NCBI RefSeq assembly: GCF_025628885.1 | Contig: NZ_JAOTIF010000002.1 | Location: 248,001-312,000 of the forward strand | DNA length: 64,000 nucleotides | Source: Paraflavisolibacter caeni | Lineage (GTDB): Bacteria; Bacteroidota; Bacteroidia; Chitinophagales; Chitinophagaceae | Reading direction: 5' to 3' | In this document: positions 56,069 through 64,000 of the stretch, in pieces | Numbering within the stretch: the first letter of the stretch is position 1 | Layout: each line of letters begins with the position of its first letter | The notes under the pieces: model-generated | Told to the model about the DNA's origin: nothing | The model's database searches: none | Seen by the model: only the letters and a program-made list of their open reading frames with translations | Position numbers and translations under genes: made by a program

Positions 56069-56198
56069 AATCGAGATTACAATAACGAAGATCAATACTA
56101 ACCAGGGCCTGATGGCAAGAGTTAGTTCAATATATTTTAAGAGTTTTCATATGGCAAGCAATCGTTAGACGCCCTTTGTTTCTACAAGGGGCTTTTTT
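56069..56198 (+). ncRNA. Candidate small RNA or attenuated pfkA leader
   Basis: From the promoter at 56055 a transcript would run 130 bases to a terminator: GCCCTTTGT (56171-56179) pairs with ACAAGGGGC (56184-56192), followed by TTTTTT. AGGGC at 56104-56108 could instead pair with GCCCT of the terminator arm, and ATGGCAAG occurs at 56112 and 56151. No family is recognised. A further 207 bases without a clear gene separate it from the pfkA ATG at 56406. Confidence 0.45.
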
Positions 56199-56279
56199 GT
56201 ATTTGATAACCTGTGAGATGATAGATCAATAAACAATTATTAATTACTATTGCGAGTGGGGTATTGTAGAACGTCATAG

Positions 56280-57386
<1,107 letters not shown>

Positions 57387-57423
57387 AGATTGATAGAGGT
57401 TCCTAAACGTCTGGATAAATCAT

Positions 57424-57509
57424 AATTGATTATTCATTATTGATTATTGGCTCAATGCAGGATTAGCTGTAATTTTTGAGGCTTCATCATCAATAATGAA
57501 TAATCAATT
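57424..57509. repeat. Perfect 21-bp inverted repeat between pfkA and gldB
   Basis: Arms at 57424-57444 and 57489-57509 are exactly complementary around a 44-base loop. Both arms are themselves built of 7-base units (AATTGAT, TATTCAT and TATTGAT). It may terminate both convergent genes, or be two inverted heptad arrays. Confidence 0.6.
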
Positions 57510-57531
57510 TTGTTTTACACGCATTCATTGC

Positions 57532-58536
57532 CTATTTGGGTCTGTACTTCGCTCCTTCTAAAATTGTTTTGGGTTCTGCCTGCAATATTTGCTGCAGAGA
57601 CAGGTCTTTATTCTTACCAGCATATTGCTGTACAATGCGCCAGCCAACCCACTGACCAATATTGCCAGGCGATGCCTCGGACATACCTTGTGTAAAAGGT
57701 GCTTCTCCCAGGTAGGTTTGGATTGTCGCTGGTTCTATTGTGTACAGGTTTTCATTTTTTACAATATAGCCCCAGATATTTCCTTCATTTTCTTCTACCC
57801 AATCCAGTTGCCGTTTTGTATAACCTGTTTTCACGCTATCAGGTGCATCGGGTAAGAATTTGTCCAGCAAATACCAGCTTTTTCCTTTTTCGATCATTTG
57901 CTCAATGAACGGTTTACCAGCAGACTTGTCCGGATATATATCATCGGCGATTGCTTTCATGCAATTGGCTGTAATATATTCTTTATCAAACCGGCGGGAA
58001 ATGTAAGCCGGATATAATTGCTGAACAGCAGGATCCTGGTAGACAGAAAATGTTTTGCCTCCATACTGTTGCAGTCCAATGCCGAGGTATTCAGGAGCCA
58101 GTACCGCACCGGGCGCATCTAGCGTGCCTATGAAAGTAATGACTTTTGGAAGGTGGTATTGTGGATAATAATACTTTACATACCTGAAGTTGTTTTCAAG
58201 GTCTTCCCCCAGCCAGTCAAGGTCTTTATATTTCTTTTGGAGGGAATCGTAAATGCCTTTGTAGCTTGAGATCACCTGGCGAATAATGGGAAAGTTGGCT
58301 GTATCCATTGGGTTGATCAGTAAAACGTTTTGGAAAAAAACAGGATAAAAGCGAGGAAAAGCATTGCGCAAGCCAGCCATGCCCTTTGCCAGATTGTTTG
58401 TATCAAGTGTGAAAAAGCTTTTCTCAAAACGTTCTATTTCGACATCCGTTTTAATGTTAGAAACATCAGGCTTATTTTTTCCAGAGTTGCACGACGAAAA
58501 CAGTATAATAATTGCAATAATCAAACATCTTGTCAT
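57532..58536 (-). CDS. gldB: Gliding motility lipoprotein GldB
   Basis: This 334-aa protein has a lipoprotein signal (MTRCLIIAIIILFSSC) and GldB-type segments: DVEIERFEKSFF, PKVITFIG, YLGIGLQQYGG and, near the C-terminus, SPGNIGQWVGWRIVQQY. GldB is required for gliding in Flavobacterium johnsoniae; its molecular role is unsettled. gldB and nadE are neighbours in other Bacteroidota too, which supports the call. gldC is not between them here. Confidence 0.87.
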   Translation of the reverse strand: MTRCLIIAIIILFSSCNSGKNKPDVSNIKTDVEIERFEKSFFTLDTNNLAKGMAGLRNAFPRFYPVFFQNVLLINPMDTANFPIIRQVISSYKGIYDSLQKKYKDLDWLGEDLENNFRYVKYYYPQYHLPKVITFIGTLDAPGAVLAPEYLGIGLQQYGGKTFSVYQDPAVQQLYPAYISRRFDKEYITANCMKAIADDIYPDKSAGKPFIEQMIEKGKSWYLLDKFLPDAPDSVKTGYTKRQLDWVEENEGNIWGYIVKNENLYTIEPATIQTYLGEAPFTQGMSEASPGNIGQWVGWRIVQQYAGKNKDLSLQQILQAEPKTILEGAKYRPK

Positions 58537-58617
58537 AGACCGGTAAACGATAGAATTAGTGATTTATTACTGAACTTTGAGCCGCAAACGTACGATTAAC
58601 AAATTAACCAGCAGTCC

Positions 58618-60507
58618 ATGAAGATTTACATAGCGCAGCAGAATTATCATATTGGGAATTTTGAAGATAATACCCGGAAGATAATAGAAGGCATACAGAA
58701 TGCAAAAGAAGCAGGTGCAGACCTTGTGATGTTTTCTGAACTCTGCATATGCGGTTATCCGCCCCGTGATTTTTTGGAGTTCAATGATTTTATTCAGAAG
58801 AGCTACGAAAGTATTGATACTATCAAGGAACATGCAGATGAAATCGGAGTATTAGTGGGCAGTCCTGCACGCAATCCAAGGAGAGAAGGAAAAGACCTGT
58901 TCAATGCTGTTTTCTTTCTGCACGAGAAAAAAATAAAAGGGGAGGTGCACAAGACACTGCTTCCTACCTACGATGTGTTTGATGAGAACAGGTATTTTGA
59001 ACCTGCTTTCGATTGGAGTGTGATTGAGCTGAAAGGCAAAAGGCTGGCAGTTACTATCTGTGAAGATATCTGGAATATGGGTGATAACCCTTTGTACAGG
59101 ATCACACCGATGGAAGAACTGATTGGTCAAAAGCCGGATGTAATGCTTAATCTATCTGCATCGCCTTACAACTATGCACAAGATGTGGTACGTAAAAGTA
59201 TTGTAGGTGCACATGTGCATAAATACCATTTGCCAATGCTTTACTGCAACACTGTTGGATCACAAACTGAAATTGTTTTTGATGGTGGCAGTCTTGTGTA
59301 TAATAACAAAGGGGAGTTGGTAAAAGAATTAAAATACTTTGAAGAAGATTATGCGCTTATTGATTTGAATGAGCTCACTGTTGCTGATAATGGTGATGAT
59401 GGCCGTAGTGGAGGTAATAGTAATGTCAGTTCTCCAAAGGAACCCATCTACAATACAGCTACCAGTTTTTCAGCCAATGAAAAGCAGCAATTAGCAACAG
59501 TAGCTTCCCTACCCAATGGAGAAGACCAGGGATTATCTCAAACCAGTGAAGCTCCAGATACAAGGCAAACTTCTGCAGGCACAGCAAGTGTGAGTGAGCA
59601 AGTATTCTATTCCGCTACTGAGGTAGGTAAAGGCATGGATACTTTGGAGTACCTGATGAATGAAAAGAATATAGGAGAAATTCATAAAGCGCTTCTCTTG
59701 GGTATTCGTGATTACTTCAAAAAAATGGGATTCTCCAAGGCTATATTAGGAGCAAGCGGAGGTATCGATAGTGCAGTGGTTCAAGCATTAGCAGTGGAAG
59801 CATTAGGAAAAGAGAATGTACGGGTGTTGCTCATGCCATCAGAGTTTTCTTCCGATCATTCTGTTACCGATGCGGAGGAGTTAAGCCGCAACCTTAATAA
59901 TGCGTACGATATCGTACCGATCAAAGGAGTTTATGATGGGTTTCTGTCTACATTGAAACCTATTTTCAAAGATCTGCCTTTCAGTGTGGCTGAAGAAAAT
60001 CTACAAAGCCGAACGAGAGGTAACCTGCTGATGTCTGTAGCCAATAAGTTTGGCTATATTTTACTGAACACATCCAATAAAAGTGAACTGGCAACGGGTT
60101 ATGGAACACTGTATGGCGATATGGCCGGTGGCCTGAGTGTACTGGGCGATCTCTATAAAATGCAGGTGTTTGCCCTGGCCAGATATATTAATAGAAATGT
60201 AGAGATCATACCGGAAAATATTATCACCAAAGCACCTTCAGCAGAACTGAGGCCTAATCAGAAGGACAGTGACAGTCTGCCTGATTATCCAATTCTTGAC
60301 AGGGTGTTGTATCAATATATTGAATTACGCCAAGGGCCAAGAGAGATCATTGCACAAGGGTATGATGCTGCTTTGGTCGCAAGGATATTAAAACTGGTAA
60401 ATATGAATGAGTACAAGCGCAACCAGTTTTGCCCAATCATCAGGGTTAGCTGCAAAGCATTTGGCGTAGGCAGAAGGTTGCCTATTGTGGCAAAGTATCT
60501 TTCATGA
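58618..60507 (+). CDS. nadE: Glutamine-dependent NAD+ synthetase
   Basis: This 629-aa protein has an N-terminal nitrilase-type glutaminase (Glu in MFSELCICGYPP, Lys in VHKTLLPTYD, Cys in VTICEDIWN) and a C-terminal synthetase with the PP-loop GASGGIDSAVV near residue 380. It amidates deamido-NAD. Between them, residues about 260-345 are Ser/Thr/Gly-rich and low-complexity (DGRSGGNSNVSS, SEAPDTRQTSAGTASVSE), longer than I expect for the usual linker. Confidence 0.94.
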   Translation: MKIYIAQQNYHIGNFEDNTRKIIEGIQNAKEAGADLVMFSELCICGYPPRDFLEFNDFIQKSYESIDTIKEHADEIGVLVGSPARNPRREGKDLFNAVFFLHEKKIKGEVHKTLLPTYDVFDENRYFEPAFDWSVIELKGKRLAVTICEDIWNMGDNPLYRITPMEELIGQKPDVMLNLSASPYNYAQDVVRKSIVGAHVHKYHLPMLYCNTVGSQTEIVFDGGSLVYNNKGELVKELKYFEEDYALIDLNELTVADNGDDGRSGGNSNVSSPKEPIYNTATSFSANEKQQLATVASLPNGEDQGLSQTSEAPDTRQTSAGTASVSEQVFYSATEVGKGMDTLEYLMNEKNIGEIHKALLLGIRDYFKKMGFSKAILGASGGIDSAVVQALAVEALGKENVRVLLMPSEFSSDHSVTDAEELSRNLNNAYDIVPIKGVYDGFLSTLKPIFKDLPFSVAEENLQSRTRGNLLMSVANKFGYILLNTSNKSELATGYGTLYGDMAGGLSVLGDLYKMQVFALARYINRNVEIIPENIITKAPSAELRPNQKDSDSLPDYPILDRVLYQYIELRQGPREIIAQGYDAALVARILKLVNMNEYKRNQFCPIIRVSCKAFGVGRRLPIVAKYLS

Positions 60508-60659
60508 TGATAAATGATAATGGGAGCATTTAGAAAATTTTAAGAAATTGTACTAATTCTTTCATTATATATAGCAAATAGCGTTTGAATTTTCGGATAC
60601 GGCAGAGTATTTGCTAAGGGAAGGGCGATTTAAACAGGATTTCACCAGATAACCTTGCG

Positions 60660-60720
60660 AACGAATGAATGCATAAAAAAATAGCGGCTCAAGGGCACGC
60701 TTTTTATGTATTCATTCGTT
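60660..60720. terminator. Long hairpin between nadE and moxR
   Basis: Arms of 20 bases (60660-60679 and 60701-60720) pair with one G-T wobble. The inner AGCGGC/GC.CGCT stem followed by TTTTT is a plausible terminator of nadE read-through. A second short inverted repeat (AGCAAATA/TATTTGCT) lies at 60573-60615. Confidence 0.55.
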
Positions 60721-60762
60721 TTGCTAGTATCCTAGTAAACTTTTATATAATTAACCTAAAAA

Positions 60763-61770
60763 ATGGTTCAGACAAAAACGGCAGAAGACATCAGGCATTT
60801 AAATGAAAGAATTGGTCATGCAAGCAGGTTTATAGATGCACTTCGCGACGAAGTAGGTAAGGTTATCATTGGGCAGTCATACATGCTTGACCGCCTGCTC
60901 ATCGGGATGCTTAGTAATGGCCACGTTCTACTGGAGGGGGTTCCCGGCCTGGCTAAAACACTGACCATCCGCTCTCTTTCCCTGGCGATACATGCTAAAT
61001 TCAGCCGGGTTCAATTTACCCCCGACTTATTGCCCGCCGATGTTATTGGTACAATGATCTACAACCAGCAGCGCAATGAGTTTGTTGTGCGAAAGGGGCC
61101 CATTTTTGCCAACTTTGTTCTTGCTGATGAGATCAACCGTGCGCCCGCTAAAGTTCAAAGTGCGTTACTTGAGGCGATGCAGGAGCGCCAGATCACAATT
61201 GGTGATACCACTTACAAGCTGGATGAGCCTTTCCTTGTATTGGCTACACAAAACCCGCTGGAACAGGAGGGGACATATCCCCTGCCAGAAGCACAGGTAG
61301 ACCGCTTTTTGATGAAGGTTGTGGTAGGTTATCCTTCACGGGCTGAAGAACAATTGATCATTCGCCAGAATGTGCAGGGATTAACCTTGCCTCCTATTCA
61401 TCCTGTGGTTTCTATACAGGAGGTGCTGGCTGCCCGTCAAATGGTAAGAGAAGTTTATATGGACGAAAAGGTGGAGCAATATATTCTCGATATTGTTTTT
61501 GCTACCCGCAACCCTGAACAATATAAACTTGAAAAGTTGAAGCCTTTAATCTCTTATGGTTCATCTCCAAGGGGTAGTATTAACCTGGCGTTAGCATCCA
61601 AGGCTGTAGCGTTTATGAATAGGAGGGGCTATGTGATTCCTGAGGATGTGCGCAGCATCTGTGCTGATGTATTGCGGCATCGCTTAGGGCTTACTTACGA
61701 AGCAGAAGCGGAGAATATTACGGCTGATAATGTTGTGGAGCAGGTGTTGCAGAAGGTGAATATGCCGTGA
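60763..61770 (+). CDS. MoxR-family AAA+ ATPase
   Basis: This 335-aa ATPase has Walker A GVPGLAKT near residue 54, Walker B FVLADEINRAPAK near 120, and the AAA_lid_2 tail. GLAKT with Ala instead of Gly-Lys spacing is normal for MoxR. With the following DUF58 and BatA-type genes it forms the usual MoxR/Bat module, thought to mature or assemble surface or metal-binding proteins. Confidence 0.93.
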   Translation: MVQTKTAEDIRHLNERIGHASRFIDALRDEVGKVIIGQSYMLDRLLIGMLSNGHVLLEGVPGLAKTLTIRSLSLAIHAKFSRVQFTPDLLPADVIGTMIYNQQRNEFVVRKGPIFANFVLADEINRAPAKVQSALLEAMQERQITIGDTTYKLDEPFLVLATQNPLEQEGTYPLPEAQVDRFLMKVVVGYPSRAEEQLIIRQNVQGLTLPPIHPVVSIQEVLAARQMVREVYMDEKVEQYILDIVFATRNPEQYKLEKLKPLISYGSSPRGSINLALASKAVAFMNRRGYVIPEDVRSICADVLRHRLGLTYEAEAENITADNVVEQVLQKVNMP

Positions 61771-61831
61771 TGGAGTTACAATTGGCAAAAGGTTATAAGC
61801 AGTAGCAGAAGGCTACCTTCCGTAAATAAAT

Positions 61832-62722
61832 ATGAAAACTAATCCAGGGGTGTTAACTACAACGGAAATATTAAAGAAGGTTCGGGAGTTGGAAATCAAG
61901 AGCAAGCATTTGGCGAGTGATTTGTTTTCCGGCGAATATCATAGTGCGTTTAAGGGAAAGGGTATGTCGTTTCGCGAGGTGAGGGAATATTATCCTGGTG
62001 ATGATATAAGGTTTATAGACTGGAATGTTTCGGCCCGTTTCAATCATCCTTTCAGCAAGGTGTTTGAAGAAGAACGTGAGCTGACAGTAATGTTGCTTAT
62101 TGATGTTAGTGCAAGTTCCTTGGTGGGCACAGTTGGTTCTACTAAGAAAGTGATCAACACTGAAATTGCTGCGGTGTTGGCCTTTGCTGCCGTGAACAAT
62201 GGTGATAAAGTAGGTGCTATTTTATACAGCAATAAGATCGAAAAGTACATTCCACCTAAAAAGGGAAAGCAGCATGCCTTATATCTTATGAGGGTGTTGC
62301 TGGGTATGTCCTCAGAAAAGAAGTCTACGGCGTTGAAACCTGCTTTGCAGTATTTTACCAACACCAACCGTCAAAAGAGTATAGCCTTTATATTGAGTGA
62401 CCTGGTAGATACTGACTACAGTGATGCATTACGTGTAGCCGGCAGCAGGCATGACGTGATTGGGCTAAAGATCTATGATCGTATGGACATGCATTTGCCT
62501 GACATTGGTATGTTGAGGGTAGAAGATTCAGAAACTGGTGCGCAACAATGGGTGGATACCGGGAACAAACTGGTGCGGTATCAGTACGAGCAGGAGTTTT
62601 TCAGGTTGACAGCAAATGCCAATGATGTTTTTAAAAAGGCAGGAAGCGATTTGTTGCATATTCGCACCGATGAAGATTATATCAAAGTGCTCAGAAGATT
62701 TTTTATCAGCAGAAACAGGTGA
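61832..62722 (+). CDS. DUF58 domain protein, VWA-like
   Basis: This 296-aa protein has the DUF58 hallmark MSFREVREYYPGDDIRFIDW near residues 46-65 and a von Willebrand A-like fold with MIDAS-like LLIDVSAS near 89. It is the standard partner of MoxR. It has no membrane segment. Eight bases separate it from the next gene's ATG. Confidence 0.9.
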   Translation: MKTNPGVLTTTEILKKVRELEIKSKHLASDLFSGEYHSAFKGKGMSFREVREYYPGDDIRFIDWNVSARFNHPFSKVFEEERELTVMLLIDVSASSLVGTVGSTKKVINTEIAAVLAFAAVNNGDKVGAILYSNKIEKYIPPKKGKQHALYLMRVLLGMSSEKKSTALKPALQYFTNTNRQKSIAFILSDLVDTDYSDALRVAGSRHDVIGLKIYDRMDMHLPDIGMLRVEDSETGAQQWVDTGNKLVRYQYEQEFFRLTANANDVFKKAGSDLLHIRTDEDYIKVLRRFFISRNR

Positions 62723-62729
62723 GCGTAAG

Positions 62730-63617
62730 ATGAACAGATATTTACTTTTTATACTACTTCTATCCACTACCCATTCTTTTTCACAACGGATCGCTGTTGC
62801 TGCAACTGCGAGTGATCAAAATATTCTTATAGGAGAGCCGTTTCAACTTACCCTGGGGATTTCGGCGCCTGGAAATCAAAAGATAGATTGGTTTGATATT
62901 AAAGAATTACCGCATTTTGAGATCCTGAGCCGGTCTAAGATCGACTCCCAGGTTAATGGCAATAAAAAGATGCTGGTTCAGACTTTGACACTTACCAGCT
63001 GGGATTCCGGTCGCTGGCAGTTACCTAGTTTTTCAGTTCCCAGTTCTAATAAAACAAAGCCGATTGCTGTTGAAGTGTCATTTTCCAACTTTGATCCCAA
63101 GCAGCCTTACCATGACGTAAAGGATATTTTGGAAGTGAATCGCCCAGGACAGATGAAATGGTATTGGTATTTAGTGGGATTGTTGCTGCTGGCCGGTTTG
63201 TTCTTCCTCCTGTTTCCAGGTAAAAAGAAGAAGAAAGAGGAAGTTTTGAGTGATAGGGCGTATAAAAAAGCGCTTACCCAGTTAGAAGCATTGAGAAAAA
63301 AGAATATTGCCGAACAGGATGCCAAGTTGTTTTATTCGGAATTGATCCAGATTTTCCGGGAATATCTGCATCGCCGTATGAACATTCAGTCTTTTTCCAA
63401 GACTACAGAGGATCTCGGCAGGCAGCTCGGGCAATTGCAAATGCCCCAAATTGAGTACCAGCAATTACTGGAAGTATTGCAGCTCAGTGACTTTGTAAAG
63501 TTTGCACGCTACAAGCCTTCTGAACAGGAGCATGTTACCTCCTATGAAGTCATCAAGAAAAGCATCGTTTCCATTGAAAATATAAAGACAGAAGAGAAAC
63601 ATAAAGAAGTGGTTTAA
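62730..63617 (+). CDS. BatD-like exported protein of the Bat operon
   Basis: The start at ATG 62730 (MNRYLLFILLLS) gives 295 aa; a longer frame lies inside the DUF58 gene. It has a signal peptide, an extracytoplasmic beta domain (DQNILIGEPFQLTLGI), a membrane helix near residues 144-160 (YWYLVGLLLLAGLFFLLF) and a cytoplasmic helical tail. Its position between DUF58 and BatA genes suggests a BatD- or DUF4381-type role; I cannot name it more precisely. Confidence 0.7.
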   Translation: MNRYLLFILLLSTTHSFSQRIAVAATASDQNILIGEPFQLTLGISAPGNQKIDWFDIKELPHFEILSRSKIDSQVNGNKKMLVQTLTLTSWDSGRWQLPSFSVPSSNKTKPIAVEVSFSNFDPKQPYHDVKDILEVNRPGQMKWYWYLVGLLLLAGLFFLLFPGKKKKKEEVLSDRAYKKALTQLEALRKKNIAEQDAKLFYSELIQIFREYLHRRMNIQSFSKTTEDLGRQLGQLQMPQIEYQQLLEVLQLSDFVKFARYKPSEQEHVTSYEVIKKSIVSIENIKTEEKHKEVV

Positions 63618-63621
63618 AGTA

Positions 63622-64000
63622 ATGATTAATTGGTTTCAACATATAGAGTTTGCTAATGTTTGGGTATTGCCTTTCCTGCTGATGCTGCCTGTGATAGCCT
63701 GGATGCACTATAGGATGCTGCGTTCGCTGAAGTCAGCTTTTACGGTAACTACAACGACTGCTTTCAAGCAAAAGACTTACAAGAGCTATTTAGTTCACTT
63801 GCCTTTTGGGTTACGGCTGCTTGCTGCAGGTTGCATTATTGTTGCCATTGCCCGTCCGCAAATCAAGAATGTGCAAAGACAGACCAAAGGTGAAGGGATC
63901 GACATTGTTTTGAGCATTGATGTTAGTGGTAGTATGCTTTCGAAAGACTTTTATCCCAACCGACTGGAAGTTGCCAAGGAAATGGCAGCAGAATTTGTGC
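63622..64000 (+). CDS. batA: BatA-type VWA-domain membrane protein (partial)
   Basis: The gene starts at ATG 63622, 5 bases after the previous stop, and runs open to the end of the window (126 codons). It begins MINWFQHIEFANVWVLPFLL with an N-terminal membrane helix, a second near residue 64 and the von Willebrand MIDAS motif DIVLSIDVSGSML near residues 95-107. This is the BatA/BatB-like start of the aerotolerance operon; the C-terminus is cut off. Confidence 0.88.
   Translation, partial: MINWFQHIEFANVWVLPFLLMLPVIAWMHYRMLRSLKSAFTVTTTTAFKQKTYKSYLVHLPFGLRLLAAGCIIVAIARPQIKNVQRQTKGEGIDIVLSIDVSGSMLSKDFYPNRLEVAKEMAAEFV

Noticed and set aside
61832-63617. DUF58 and the next gene as a toxin or defence system
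   Set aside because: With MoxR upstream and BatA downstream this is the common MoxR/Bat module of Bacteroidota.

Overview
The window is a chromosomal segment of a Bacteroidota bacterium, most likely from the Chitinophagaceae or close relatives. The reasons are the gliding/type IX secretion genes gldK-gldL-gldM-gldN and gldB, the DUF4271, DUF4783, DUF4369/TlpA and aerotolerance-type (MoxR/Bat) genes, an ECF sigma factor beside a long anti-sigma/beta-barrel fusion, and repeated use of the Bacteroidota promoter box TAnnTTTG a few bases upstream of start codons. I see no rRNA, tRNA, CRISPR array, prophage or intact insertion sequence. Assignments rest on reading the translations and on family knowledge; no searches were run.

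Positions 1-16100 hold a long, AT-rich, minus-strand surface polysaccharide locus. In transcription order it encodes a Wza-like SLBB export protein, a Wzz-like chain-length protein, a UDP-HexNAc dehydrogenase, two tandem FdtA/WxcM-type isomerases, a hexapeptide acyltransferase, a DegT-type aminotransferase, a Wzx flippase, a GT4 enzyme, an EpsG-type polymerase, two GT2 enzymes and a WbpG-HisH2-HisF2 amidotransferase module. Many genes overlap by 1-50 bases. A promoter with a perfect 12-bp hairpin at the predicted transcript start precedes the operon. A dead IS4-type transposase fragment sits inside it.

Positions 16350-44500 are housekeeping: fabG, a GH3-family acyl-amide synthetase, lptB, metF, a two-domain peptidyl-prolyl isomerase, a TlpA-like protein, rlmD, two rhomboid proteases, an EEP-family phosphohydrolase, cysS, mnmD, an AlkA-type glycosylase, hemW, an Omp85-type protein, DUF4271, hemD, a DUF255 protein and gldKLMN. 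Positions 44500-64000 carry uvrC, an unknown lipoprotein, the ECF sigma/anti-sigma-barrel pair, gpmI, DUF4783, nadC, a SUI1-type factor, icd, apaG, pfkA (strikingly GC-rich), gldB, nadE and the start of a MoxR-DUF58-BatD-like-BatA operon that runs off the right edge.

The least explained structure lies between genes. There are degenerate tandem arrays with a strict 11-bp period (32150-32303 and 51865-52018), several arrays with a 7-bp period, and a palindromic CCCCT..AGGGG repeat family that supplies the stop codon of the isomerase gene and is inserted in frame in rlmD. A LacI-like palindrome, a promoter and an early terminator lie upstream of pfkA and could make a small RNA or an attenuated leader.
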